Shown in pieces: positions 36,089 through 44,749 of a DNA stretch of 64,000 nt. How positions within the stretch are numbered: the stretch's first letter is position 1; each line of letters starts with the position of its first letter. The position numbers were made by a program, and so were the translations under genes. Location: positions 1-64,000 of the forward strand of contig CAKZVT010000051.1 in the NCBI GenBank assembly GCA_937922435.1, given 5' to 3'. The notes under the pieces are model-generated. The model worked only from the letters and a program-made list of their open reading frames with translations, searched no databases and was not told the DNA's origin. The stretch comes from an uncultured Prevotella sp. (GTDB lineage Bacteria > Bacteroidota > Bacteroidia > Bacteroidales > Bacteroidaceae).

Positions 36089-37048
36089 TCATTTATGTGT
36101 ATTTTTATACAGCCTGCCGAACCGCTTGACGTATATCCAAACGGCATATACGGCGTAAGCGGCAAACAGCGGATAACCTATATAATATAAGGTGGCAACG
36201 GTAAATACGATATAGTTTACTGCACAAACCGCAGCCAGTCCGCATAGGTAGAGCAGTGCGTCGGCTGGAGGCAGTATGCTGCGTACCACGTCGACGGCGG
36301 CAAGGGCGATGATAACCATTGCCCATACACATACAAGGAACACACCCAATGCCGGTGGCACGATTAGCGGATTGAGCGTGGGGTGGTAGTAGAAATGTTC
36401 CCAAATGTCGTCGGCGAACAGCCGCAGGCTGGCGTAAACCACAGCTCCGGCGGCTACGGTCAGGGCAAGCAGGGTGGGGTAGAAGGTCGGGATGTCGTTC
36501 AGATGCACGATATGGGCTTTCCTTCGCGTTGCGGTGCGCAGCAGGTAAGCGGCTGCGATGATGCAGATGACGGTCAGGAATATAATCAGATGCACGTCGG
36601 AGAACGTCTTTATGAACTGCGATATGGGGTCGTCGGGGACAACGGATGGCAGCATCGTCCTTTCGTGAAGCCAACCGATGGTCTGTTGGTCGCGTGCTAT
36701 CTGCACCCAAACGCTGTCGATACTGTCGTTGGGAAGTATGCGGATTTCCGCTACTGCTACGTGGTCGCCGCCGTACACGGCAAGTGTGTCGGTGTGCATC
36801 CGTGTCAGTACTTCTTCTGGCTGCTGCCTTACCAGCACCAAAGAGTCGGCCTTTACAACAAAGTTGAAGTTTGTACCATAGTGCCGGTAGTTGTTGGCGG
36901 TGTCTTTAACGGCGGTGTCGGCGGCCATGTATTGTGCCCATGCGCTGTTGCGTTGGTATCCATGGCAGCTTGACAACACCGTAACGGCTATGACGGCTAT
37001 TATGGCTGCGGCGGTAAGGTATTTGTGTGTCTTATGCTTTTCTGTCAT
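36089..37048 (-). CDS. Membrane lipoprotein with SH3-like periplasmic part
   Basis: 319 residues, function unknown. The N-terminus has a hydrophobic stretch ending in LSSC (Cys28), a possible lipobox. Residues 30-165 form a soluble segment ending WVQIARDQQTIGWLHERTML, reminiscent of bacterial SH3 domains that bind cell-wall peptides. From about 172 onward there are about five membrane helices, then a basic tail. The start overlaps the 3' end of the U32 gene by 17 bp, so it is translationally coupled. The next gene begins its own promoter inside the 3' end region. The lipobox followed by inner-membrane helices is odd; the first segment may simply be a membrane helix. Confidence 0.7.
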   Translation of the reverse strand: MTEKHKTHKYLTAAAIIAVIAVTVLSSCHGYQRNSAWAQYMAADTAVKDTANNYRHYGTNFNFVVKADSLVLVRQQPEEVLTRMHTDTLAVYGGDHVAVAEIRILPNDSIDSVWVQIARDQQTIGWLHERTMLPSVVPDDPISQFIKTFSDVHLIIFLTVICIIAAAYLLRTATRRKAHIVHLNDIPTFYPTLLALTVAAGAVVYASLRLFADDIWEHFYYHPTLNPLIVPPALGVFLVCVWAMVIIALAAVDVVRSILPPADALLYLCGLAAVCAVNYIVFTVATLYYIGYPLFAAYAVYAVWIYVKRFGRLYKNTHK

Positions 37049-38894
37049 CTCTGTCGGCGTAAATGTTCATTTGGCATTGCTTGCAGTCAAACTCAACGGT
37101 GAACGTCCGGCCGTCGTCCATGCGCAGCCTTAGTGGTTCGCGCCACCGTGGAGGTGTGCCGCCGTGGCGCGTGCAGTGTCCCAAGGCGCGGCGCAGACAG
37201 TGCCGGCATTGCATGATTTGCGGCTTTTCAGGCTGTTTCAGTTCGAATGCAGGCGTGTCGACGGGTGTCCCTTCGGCTTTATAGAACTGCCTGGCAACGC
37301 TGTTTGCCACGTTGTAGTTATACTGTGTGCTGGCCGGATAACTGTTGCGTGCCGTCTTTTCCAATCCGGCGATGTCGTTTTCAGGTATGTATCTGCGGTT
37401 CTTCCGGCTCAATGCCTGTTGCAGTTTGTCAACGGCCTGGCGGCGGATGTCGGCAAGTACGCTTGACGGAATGAAGCTGCGCGGCTCTTCGGGTACGGTT
37501 GAGAACGCTGTACATTTGAACGGAGTGTTGCCCAACCGCTCCATCTGTCGCCGCATATTGTCCTTTTGCGGCTTTTCGGCAGGTTGCATTTCCATAGCCG
37601 TCCCGACTTCCACTTGTGTTCCGTCTTCAGCTGTGAAAACAGTCTTGATGCCATTGGCACACTCCTCCATGCGTATGCTTACCATGATTTTGCGCTCGGC
37701 CGACGGCTTGGCAAGCAGCGAGTCGAATGCTTTGTCATGACTTCTGTACAACACCTGCCCCTTGCGCAGTCCGCGCGGCATGGCCAACGGGTAGATTTTG
37801 TTGCCATCGGCGCGGTTTACTCGGAAGCCGCACAGCTCTTTGTCGTTGAAATAGCACAGGCCGTCGCCATTGGCGAACGATGCCGTCCCGGCTACGGTTA
37901 TGTGCCCTGCGCATACATCTTTGACGCAGCCTACCTGCTGTCCGATGGCTTTGGGCGTGTCGGGCGACCATATTTTGCCGCCCGAGTCGTGCATGAAGTA
38001 GTCCGTGTAGCCGCGGTTGAACGTGCGGTTGATGTCGGGTGTGAACGTGTAGCGGCATCGTCCGAGCGACGCGCGGCGGTATTTGTCGGGATGACGGGCC
38101 ACGAGCCTGTTTAGCTCTTCGCTGTATGCCGCCGTTATGTTCTTGACGTAAGTTGCGTCCTTGAGCCTGCCTTCGATTTTGAACGACGACACACCTGCGT
38201 CAGCCAGCTGTTCAAGCCATCCGATGCGGCTCATGTCGCGGAGCGAAAGCAGGTGCCTGCCTTTCTCTATTATGTTGCCGCTGGCGTCAACGAGGTCGAA
38301 CTTCAGGCGGCAGAACTGTGCGCACTCGCCACGGTTGGCACTGCGTTTGAAACAATATTGGGAGGCGTAGCACAGGCCGGAATACGATACGCACAGCGCA
38401 CCGTGTACGAAGCATTCAAGCTGTACGGACGGCACTGCCTGGTGTATGCGCCGTATTTCGTCGAGTGTAAGTTCGCGTGCAAGTACGATGCGGCTGAAGC
38501 CGTGGGCGGCGAGCCATGCCGCCTTTTCCGGCGTGCGGTTGTCGGTCTGAGTGCTGGCGTGCAGTTCCATGCCGTCGTGCGGCATGTCGAGCAACGCCAT
38601 GTCCTGCACGAGTATGGCGTCGGCGCCGGCCTCGGAGAGTTTGCCCGGCAGCCTTTCAGTCTCTGCCAGTTCGTTGTCGTAGACTATGGTGTTGACCGTT
38701 ACGTAGACGCGTGCGCCGAATAGGTGGGCGTAGCGGCAAAGTTCGGCGATGTCGGCCACGCTGTTTCCTGCGGCGGCGCGCGCTCCTCCGTGTTCCGCTC
38801 CTATGTAGACGGCGTCGGCTCCGTGGTCGATGGCCGCAATGCCGCATTCAAGGTTCTTGGCCGGGGATAGCAACTCCAATGGGACTGTCTGCAT
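37032..38894 (-). CDS. Peptidase U32 family protein (RNA hydroxylation type)
   Basis: 620 residues. The N-terminal barrel starts ELLSPAKNLECGIAAIDHGADAVYIG, and the family signature segment ECFVHGALCVSYSG is followed by the cysteine-rich LCYASQYCFKRSANRGECAQFC. A C-terminal half of DUF3656 type follows, and the extreme C-terminus has further Cys pairs (QCRHCLRRALGHC, CKQC). U32 proteins were named as peptidases; E. coli RlhA (YdcP) and TrhP (YegQ) instead take part in hydroxylating cytidine in 23S rRNA or uridine in tRNA. The length and two-part layout are closer to RlhA (inference). The membrane lipoprotein gene downstream overlaps it. Confidence 0.82.
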   Translation of the reverse strand: MQTVPLELLSPAKNLECGIAAIDHGADAVYIGAEHGGARAAAGNSVADIAELCRYAHLFGARVYVTVNTIVYDNELAETERLPGKLSEAGADAILVQDMALLDMPHDGMELHASTQTDNRTPEKAAWLAAHGFSRIVLARELTLDEIRRIHQAVPSVQLECFVHGALCVSYSGLCYASQYCFKRSANRGECAQFCRLKFDLVDASGNIIEKGRHLLSLRDMSRIGWLEQLADAGVSSFKIEGRLKDATYVKNITAAYSEELNRLVARHPDKYRRASLGRCRYTFTPDINRTFNRGYTDYFMHDSGGKIWSPDTPKAIGQQVGCVKDVCAGHITVAGTASFANGDGLCYFNDKELCGFRVNRADGNKIYPLAMPRGLRKGQVLYRSHDKAFDSLLAKPSAERKIMVSIRMEECANGIKTVFTAEDGTQVEVGTAMEMQPAEKPQKDNMRRQMERLGNTPFKCTAFSTVPEEPRSFIPSSVLADIRRQAVDKLQQALSRKNRRYIPENDIAGLEKTARNSYPASTQYNYNVANSVARQFYKAEGTPVDTPAFELKQPEKPQIMQCRHCLRRALGHCTRHGGTPPRWREPLRLRMDDGRTFTVEFDCKQCQMNIYADRDDRKA

Positions 38895-38907
38895 GGTTCT
38901 TTATAAG

Positions 38908-38979
38908 TGAAGAGTTAAAAGTGAAGAGTGAAAAATCCAAATGCTTTGCAGGTGATGGATTTTTCACTTTTAACTTTTC
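38908..38979 (-). terminator. Long imperfect hairpin after metA
   Basis: GAAGAGTTAAAAGTG...GAAAAATCCA (38910-38939) pairs with TGGATTTTTCACTTTTAAC (38956-38974). There is a short insertion in one arm. It is low-complexity and lies just downstream of the metA stop on the minus strand. Related hairpins follow the penicillin-binding protein and prfA genes. Confidence 0.6.
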
Positions 38980-38991
38980 GTTTTTCGTTTC

Positions 38992-39909
38992 TTATTTTAT
39001 TTCCTCAATGTCATACGGTGTTGACTGGTACACATAGTAATTCAGCCAGTTGGTGAAGAACAGGTTGGCGTGCGCGCGCCAGCGTACCAGCGGACCGAGT
39101 TCAGGGTTGTCGTCGCGGTAGTAGTTTACGGGGGTGTCCACGTCGTCGCGTTTGCCCATGTCGCGTCGGTATTCCTTGTCCAAGGTGTCGCGCGTGTATT
39201 CAAGATGGCCCGTGATGAAGAACTCGCGGCCTTCGCGTGCCATGCAGATGCCCACGCCGCTGACGGGCGACTGCGCTATGATGCGCAGCTCCTTGTGCCG
39301 GGCTATGTCGCCTGCGGTCACTTCGGAGTGGCGGCTCTGCGGCATGTAGAAGTAGTCGTCGAAGCCGCGGAAGATGGGCAGCAGCGGCTCTTCGATGTAC
39401 TGGCGGAACACGCCGAACATCTTTCTGTCGAGCATGTGCTTGTCTATGCCGTAGTGGAAGTACAGCCCGGCCTGCGCCGCCCAGCAGATGTAAAGCGTGC
39501 TGTACACATGGGTGCGCGCCCATGAGAATATCTCCGTCAGCTCAGGCCAGTAGGTTACGTCTTCGAAGCGCAGGTGCTCTACGGGTGCGCCGGTTACAAT
39601 CATGCCGTCGAACTTCATATTGCGCAGCTCGTCGAAGCTCTTGTAGAACGCCATCATGTGCTCTATCGGGGTGTTCTTTGGCGTGTGGCTCTTCAGCTTC
39701 ATGAATGTCACGTCGATTTGCAGCGGCGTGTTCGACAGCACGCGGACGAGGTCGGTCTCTGTCGTAATCTTCAGTGGCATGAGGTTGAGAATGGCTATGC
39801 GCAGCGGACGGATGTCTTGTGCGTGCGCCCTTGACGAGTCCATCACGAATATGTTTTCCCTCTTCAGGGCCTCTATGGCCGGCAGTTTGTCTGGTATCCT
39901 TAACGGCAT
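38992..39909 (-). CDS. metA: Homoserine O-acyltransferase (MetA family), predicted acetyl-CoA type
   Basis: Activates homoserine for methionine synthesis. 305 residues, MetA length. The catalytic Cys is C142 (YICWAAQAG). The motif TGAPVEHLRFEDV puts a Glu at residue 111. In this family Glu at 111 goes with acetyl-CoA use and Gly with succinyl-CoA, so an O-acetyltransferase is predicted despite the common name succinyltransferase. A purine-rich GGAGG lies 10 nt before the ATG, uncommon in this window. The -7 box TACTTTTG is at 39941. Divergent from the tRNA methyltransferase gene. Very sure of the family. Confidence 0.95.
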   Translation of the reverse strand: MPLRIPDKLPAIEALKRENIFVMDSSRAHAQDIRPLRIAILNLMPLKITTETDLVRVLSNTPLQIDVTFMKLKSHTPKNTPIEHMMAFYKSFDELRNMKFDGMIVTGAPVEHLRFEDVTYWPELTEIFSWARTHVYSTLYICWAAQAGLYFHYGIDKHMLDRKMFGVFRQYIEEPLLPIFRGFDDYFYMPQSRHSEVTAGDIARHKELRIIAQSPVSGVGICMAREGREFFITGHLEYTRDTLDKEYRRDMGKRDDVDTPVNYYRDDNPELGPLVRWRAHANLFFTNWLNYYVYQSTPYDIEEIK

Positions 39910-40081
39910 AAGTAATTCCTCCGTTGTAAGTTGTTTCGTGCAAAAGTACTAAATTTTCCGCAAGGGCGTTGCCTTGTGTGCGTAAAAAAGCGGCTTGGAG
40001 GATGCGGTCAGCAGTATTTTCACTAATTTTGCACATGCAAACGGGTTCTTCGTTTTTCACTTTTAATTTTTCATTTAGCTT

Positions 40082-40774
40082 ATGTCAAGCGGTTTTACAT
40101 TCAAGCGTTTCACGGTGAACCATGCCAAGTGCGCCATGAAAGTGGGCACTGACGGCGTGCTCTTAGGGGCGTGGGCTCGTGGTGGACGGCGCATATTGGA
40201 CGTAGGTACGGGCTCGGGACTTGTTGCGCTGATGATGGCGCAGAGGTTCGAGGCGGCCGAGGTGACGGCCATCGACATAGAGTCGGGGGCTTGCCTTCAG
40301 GCTCGCGAGAACGTGGCGGCGTCGCCTTTTGCTGGCAGGATAAGCGTTGTTGAGATGGCGTTGCAGGATTTCCGGAAAGGGGAGTATGACGCAATAGTGT
40401 GCAATCCGCCGTTTTACGCCGGGACGCTCGCGAGCAAAACGGCGGCGAGGACTATGGCGCGGAGCGCGGAGACGCTGCCTTTTGCCGACCTGTTCCGCCA
40501 TGCGGCGCGGCTGTTGGCCGACGATGGCGTGTTCTCTGTCGTTATTCCGGCTGCTTTCAGACGTGAGTTTGACGCCGAGGCGGCCTTCGCAGGGCTGCAC
40601 CCTTTGCGTGCATGCAATGTGAAGACCGTGCCACACAAGGCGGCGAGCCGATGCCTGCTGGCTTACGGCAAGCGTCCTGCCGACGCGGTGGAGGAGGCGG
40701 AAGAGTGCCTGAACAACGCCGACATGACGCGTTCCGAGTGGTATTCAAGGCTTACAGGAGAGTTTTATTTGTAA
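40082..40774 (+). CDS. trmN6: tRNA1(Val) (adenine-37-N6)-methyltransferase
   Basis: SAM-dependent methyltransferase of 230 residues. It starts with the family segment FTFKRFTVNHAKCAMKVGTDGVLLGAW. SAM motif I is LDVGTGSGLVALMMA (about 41-55), and the N6-adenine catalytic motif is NPPF (in IVCNPPFYAG, about 104-107). It matches YfiC/TrmN6, which methylates A37 of tRNA-Val. A -7 box TAATTTTG is at 40024. It is the only plus-strand gene between the PUL and 41.6 kb. Very sure. Confidence 0.93.
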   Translation: MSSGFTFKRFTVNHAKCAMKVGTDGVLLGAWARGGRRILDVGTGSGLVALMMAQRFEAAEVTAIDIESGACLQARENVAASPFAGRISVVEMALQDFRKGEYDAIVCNPPFYAGTLASKTAARTMARSAETLPFADLFRHAARLLADDGVFSVVIPAAFRREFDAEAAFAGLHPLRACNVKTVPHKAASRCLLAYGKRPADAVEEAEECLNNADMTRSEWYSRLTGEFYL

Positions 40775-40841
40775 TGTGAGTTCGGTAAGAATAGGCTTAC
40801 TAACAGAGTAAAATATGTTTGTTTTTTATGTATTTCAAACG

Positions 40842-40959
40842 GTCAGCAGGTAACTGTCATTCCGCGCTCCGACGCGGAATCCATTGTAAGCGACCAGATG
40901 TTTCTATGTTTGAGTACTGGATTCCGCGTCGGAGCGCGGAATGACAGTTACCTGCTGAC
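40842..40959. repeat. 42-bp perfect inverted repeat (MITE-like core)
   Basis: Arms 40842-40883 and 40918-40959 are exact reverse complements around a 34-nt spacer. Each arm itself contains the palindrome ATTCCGCG-CTCCGA-CGCGGAAT. The sequence TAACTGTCATTCCGCG and its neighbours recur at 59078-59113. Confidence 0.9.
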
Positions 40960-41132
40960 AGCCTGAAGTGTGATTATAAACACATTTTCCTTATATCGGA
41001 TTTATATAATTGACAATGCCGTTTGTCGGCAATCATGATGTAAGCATTGACAAAATGTCAAATCGGAAATGTCCGAGTTTCTTGTCAAAATAGAGCGGCA
41101 ATGCAGCTGTAGGCCGTCGTTTGTATGTCCGA

Positions 41133-41214
41133 ATGCGGTCTTTTATGCTGCAATACATGGCTGATTGCATTGCAAAACATGGTCAATCGCAATGCCGAAA
41201 GCCGTCTTTGGCAT
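41133..41214. repeat. Tandem imperfect-palindrome array D
   Basis: About four diverged units: one with GCGGTCTTTTATGC, two of TGCAA...CATGG...TTGCA type, and one ATGCCGAAAGCC-GTCTTTGGCA. Weakest of the five arrays. Confidence 0.6.
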
Positions 41215-41220
41215 CGGTAG

Positions 41221-41254
41221 AAGCCGTCAAAACCACCCGTTTTGACGGCTTTTT
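41221..41254 (+). terminator. Orphan intrinsic terminator
   Basis: AAGCCGTCAAAAC (41221-41233), loop CACCC, GTTTTGACGGCTT (41239-41251), then TTT. It is 450 nt beyond trmN6 with no plus-strand gene between, so it may end an untranslated RNA. Confidence 0.75.
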
Positions 41255-41655
41255 CATGTTGTTTAGCCCGTATTTTGTGCTTTTACCGTCCGTCTTTGTT
41301 GCACACTTTGGCGGCTTTAAGCCGCAATGTTTTGGTTTTCAGGCGTTTGCATTTGCACACGAAAGACGCGCGTATTTCCGTCCTTTGTCCGGTTGTTTCA
41401 GAGCAACGCCGTTGTAGAACGTCAACCGAAATCAATGTGTAAGCAAATGGCGGCATAATGCTTGCATGTTGCTTTGACACGCAATAGCTGGTAAATTAGT
41501 AAAAATCAGGTTAAAATAGGTCGGCGTATTGAATAATTTAGTAATTTTGTTTGTTAATTTTGAAAGTGTGAAATGTGCCAGTCCGTGCGATGTGATTGTG
41601 CTTTTCAAGGTGTATGTTACAGGTCGGACGGGCGTAAATTTGTGATATTTGAATT

Positions 41656-42894
41656 ATGAATATGAGGATGAAATCAAAGATATTTGCCTGCTTTGGCAGC
41701 ATCGTAAAAGGTGGACTGCTGACGGTGGCAGTGCTGTTTGCTCCAACATTGTGTGCTTCGGTGTCGGCCAATGACGGCACGTATTATACTGAAGGAAACC
41801 AGTTGCTGCCTTTGGTGGAGACCGATATCCGTGTGCAGCGCGAGGTCTTGACCCTTAGTTGGGGCGATGACGGCATGGCTGATGTTGACGTGTATTACGA
41901 GTTCTTCAATCCGGGCAAGGGCAAAACCGTACTGATGGGCTTTGAGGCTGACGCACCCGATTATATGTCTTCGCTCGACAGGAGCGGCGCGCACCCCGAC
42001 ATAATGGGGTTTACGGTAGAGATGAACGGCGAGGCTCTGCCTGTATCAACGTCGGTCGTGAACGTTGATACGCTTTATGTGAACGACGGAAAGGTGCTTG
42101 CGCTCGACCTTTCACGTTATGATGTTGACGAGGCGCATACGGGTTCGTGGCTGTACACGCGTGAAGGCGACGGCGTACACATAGCGTTTGTGTACCATTT
42201 CGACGCGGCGTTCAAGCCGGGAGTGAACATCGTGCGCCACCATTACCGCTACCGCATGGATGAGTCTGTGGTGTTCAAGTACAAGTTTGATTACAAGCTG
42301 ACACCTGCCCTGCGATGGGGCAACAGGCAGATTGACGACTTTACGCTGCGCATCGAGGCGGACAGCGTGCCGCTGCACTTCATGGTGGAGGACAGTTTGT
42401 TTAGCAGAAAGGTTGACCCCGTGATTGAAGGTACGGGCAAATGGCGCAGGCGTATAATACAAAACAACGGATGGCCGGAGAAAATGCCGATGGCGGTGTA
42501 TGAGGTTTTTCTGCGTAATGCGTCGATTGAATATAAGGTGAAAGATTACCGCCCGGCCTCTGAATTGAGAGTGTTTTCAGCCGTATGCACCGAGACCGGC
42601 GATATGAATGTGCCGTCCGACTATTACGCTTTCCGCTATAACCTTATGAGGCCGGACACGCTTGATGACGACTTGTACCACAAGGTGCGCAACCTGCCGT
42701 TCGCCCTGCGTGGTTATGTGTTCAAAGATGCTGCGCTGGACGGTTACTTCCGTAGCCGATGGTGGTATATGCCCGACCCGGATTATGCCGCCACCCTTGA
42801 AAGTCTTACAGGTAGGGAGCGGAGATGGCTGATAGGGTTTGACGAAAAATTTAAGGAAGTTGGAAGTTCCAAGTTGTTTCCGGCGGTTGAGTAA
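41656..42894 (+). CDS. Exported protein with DUF4424-like and YARHG-like domains
   Basis: 412 residues, exported (signal peptide about 1-39, ending SVSA). The central part (about 45-300) looks like DUF4424: an all-beta extracytoplasmic domain with EVLTLSWGDDGMADVDVYYEF. The C-terminal 70 residues (LPFALRGYVFKDAALDGYFRSRWWYMP and RERRWL) resemble a YARHG domain, often found at the end of cell-envelope proteins. Its function is unknown. A -7 box TAAATTTG at 41635-41642 leaves a very short leader. It converges with the helicase gene, whose stop is 9 bp away. Domain calls are moderately sure. Confidence 0.7.
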   Translation: MNMRMKSKIFACFGSIVKGGLLTVAVLFAPTLCASVSANDGTYYTEGNQLLPLVETDIRVQREVLTLSWGDDGMADVDVYYEFFNPGKGKTVLMGFEADAPDYMSSLDRSGAHPDIMGFTVEMNGEALPVSTSVVNVDTLYVNDGKVLALDLSRYDVDEAHTGSWLYTREGDGVHIAFVYHFDAAFKPGVNIVRHHYRYRMDESVVFKYKFDYKLTPALRWGNRQIDDFTLRIEADSVPLHFMVEDSLFSRKVDPVIEGTGKWRRRIIQNNGWPEKMPMAVYEVFLRNASIEYKVKDYRPASELRVFSAVCTETGDMNVPSDYYAFRYNLMRPDTLDDDLYHKVRNLPFALRGYVFKDAALDGYFRSRWWYMPDPDYAATLESLTGRERRWLIGFDEKFKEVGSSKLFPAVE

Positions 42895-42903
42895 GTGCTG
42901 ATG

Positions 42904-44616
42904 TTATAGCCGTAGTCTCTTCAACCGCCTTTCCGCTTCTTTTGCGTCAGGGTATAGTTCGAGAGCCTTGCGGTAGTTGGCGGCGGCTGCCTCGGGCATG
43001 TGCTCGCGTTCGCATTCTTTACCCATAAGGGTGTATTCGGCGGCGAGACGCTTTAGCAGGTCGTCGCGACGCGACATTTCTTTTTGTAGAAGTTCGTTTT
43101 CTTGCCGCAGGGTGTTGATTATGCCGAGCTTGCGGCGTATTAGCCGTTTGGCGGCAGGCTTCTCTATGTCGTAGCGGTGATGTATGGCGCGGAAGAAGGC
43201 GGAAAGGAAGCCGTCGAAGTCGCCGCGGTCGAAGGCTTGGGCGGCATCGTGATACTCCTTGTCGGCGGCAGACTCTTTCAGGGCGTTGCCTATGAGTGCG
43301 GTGTCGTTGTAAGTACGGGCGAATTGCTTTATTTCCTGGCGCACGAATATGTCGTCACGGCGTATGGGTACGGCGAGGCTGATGCCTGAAAGCGAGGTGC
43401 AGCGCGACAAGGCGACGTATGCCTGGCCACCGGCGAATGCTCCGCCGGTGAAGTCGATGTTGACGTGGCGGAACGTAAGTCCCTGGCTCTTGTGTACGGT
43501 GATGGCCCATGCAAGGCGGATGGGGAACTGTATGTAGCTGCCGATTTCCTCTTCCTCGATTTTCTTTTCCTTCTCGTTGAACTTGTATCGCATGTTGCTC
43601 CATCGTTCGCGGCGCACGTCGTGCTCGTTGCCGTCCTCGGTGACGATGTAGAGCACGTCATCTTCCTCGTCAATTCCCTCGACAACGCCGAGTGTTCCGT
43701 TTACCCAACGCTTGTCAGGGTCGTTTTTGATGAATATGATTTGTGCGCCGGGCTTTACCTCAAGTTCCATAGGGGAGGGCAGACTGCTGTCGGGAAATTC
43801 GCCTTTCACTTCACCGTAGAACGTGACGGCTTCGCCTGGCAGCTGGCTTAAGCGTTGCTCGTTGATGTAGTCTACGGTGTCGCGGCGAGTTGAAAGGGTT
43901 ATGGCGAGGCTGCTGCCTGCTGTGTCAAGCGTTCCGCCTACGCGTGTGTTGAGTGTGTGCAGGTCGGCATCGGTGGCGTCGTTGGTGCGTATGTGGTCGA
44001 GTATCGATATGAACGCAGGGTCGTTTTGCCTGTAAACCTTGTGCAGCTCAATGCTGACAAGCCGCATTTCGCGCCATACGCGTGCACCGAAGAAAAACGA
44101 GGTAGGGTAGTAGGGGTGGAGCATCCGCCGCTCGTCCTCCTTCACTACGGGTTCAAGCTGGTAGATGTCGCCGACGAGCAGGAGCTGCTTGCCGCCGAAT
44201 GGCTCGCGCATATTGCGTGAATACACGCGCAGCACCTTGTCTATGAAGTCGATGATGTCGGCACGCACCATGCTTATTTCGTCTATGACGATAAGCTCCA
44301 CTTCGCGTATTATCTTGCGTTTTTCGGATGTATATTTCAGTGTCGAGCGCAGATTGCGTATAGAATAACGCTCGTCGTCTGGCAAAAGAGGGTGGAACGG
44401 CAGTTTGAAAAAGCTGTGCAGGGTGGAGCCGCCTGCATTGATGGCTGCTATTCCCGTGGGCGCCAGTATGACGTGTTTTTTCTTTGTGTTTGCACAAATG
44501 TGGCGCAGGAAGGTCGATTTGCCCGTACCTGCTTTTCCCGTAAGGAAAAGCGAGCGACGCGTGTATTGTATTATTTGCAGGGCTTGTTGCAGCTCCGGAT
44601 TGTCGAGGTCGAGCAC
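42904..44616 (-). CDS. PIF1-like SF1B DNA helicase
   Basis: 570 residues. The ATPase core has Walker A GKAGTGKST (27-35), Walker B IVIDEISM (about 107-114), motif III LLVGDIYQLEPV and motif VI AYVALSRCTSLSG. The order and sequence are those of PIF1/RecD2-related 5'-3' helicases found in Bacteroidetes. The C-terminal 120 residues are helical with a TPR-like end (AAANYRKALELYPDAKEAERRL). The start codon is GTG at 44616; no ATG fits. The penicillin-binding protein gene lies upstream in the same direction, separated by a long hairpin. Family is sure; biological role in this group is not known to me. Confidence 0.88.
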   Translation of the reverse strand: MLDLDNPELQQALQIIQYTRRSLFLTGKAGTGKSTFLRHICANTKKKHVILAPTGIAAINAGGSTLHSFFKLPFHPLLPDDERYSIRNLRSTLKYTSEKRKIIREVELIVIDEISMVRADIIDFIDKVLRVYSRNMREPFGGKQLLLVGDIYQLEPVVKEDERRMLHPYYPTSFFFGARVWREMRLVSIELHKVYRQNDPAFISILDHIRTNDATDADLHTLNTRVGGTLDTAGSSLAITLSTRRDTVDYINEQRLSQLPGEAVTFYGEVKGEFPDSSLPSPMELEVKPGAQIIFIKNDPDKRWVNGTLGVVEGIDEEDDVLYIVTEDGNEHDVRRERWSNMRYKFNEKEKKIEEEEIGSYIQFPIRLAWAITVHKSQGLTFRHVNIDFTGGAFAGGQAYVALSRCTSLSGISLAVPIRRDDIFVRQEIKQFARTYNDTALIGNALKESAADKEYHDAAQAFDRGDFDGFLSAFFRAIHHRYDIEKPAAKRLIRRKLGIINTLRQENELLQKEMSRRDDLLKRLAAEYTLMGKECEREHMPEAAAANYRKALELYPDAKEAERRLKRLRL

Positions 44617-44657
44617 TTCTATAATTAAGAGTTAAGAATTAAGAGTTGTGAGATGTG

Positions 44658-44746
44658 AATTAAGAATTAAGAGTTAAGAAAATATGTTTTATCAAACAAA
44701 TATGTCGAAGCATATTTTCTTCATTCTTAACTCTTAATTCTTAATT
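44658..44746 (-). terminator. Long imperfect hairpin after the class A PBP gene
   Basis: AATTAAGAATTAAGAGTTAA (44658-44677, continuing to 44686) pairs with 44711-44746, with a 7-nt insertion in one arm. It lies directly after the PBP stop codon. A further AATTAAGAGTTAAGAATTAAG copy lies at 44623-44645. Confidence 0.65.
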
Positions 44747-44749
44747 GTT

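Larger units (their letters stand above)
40775..41655. other. 881-bp gene-free region with repeats
   Basis: No credible protein gene. It holds a 42-bp inverted repeat (40842-40959), palindrome array D (41133-41214), a 13-bp perfect terminator hairpin (41221-41254) with no gene of its own, and a GCGGCTT/AAGCCGC hairpin near 41311. The -7 box of the next gene is TAAATTTG at 41635. Parts resemble the region at 59.0-59.7 kb. Confidence 0.75.

Noticed and set aside
36022..36165. N-terminal extension of the TonB-dependent receptor frame
   Set aside because: It starts upstream of a good promoter, overlaps the 3' end of the next gene and lacks a signal peptide; the internal ATG at 36021 has one.
40842..40959. 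CRISPR repeat pair
   Set aside because: There are only two arms, inverted rather than direct, with one spacer and no cas genes.
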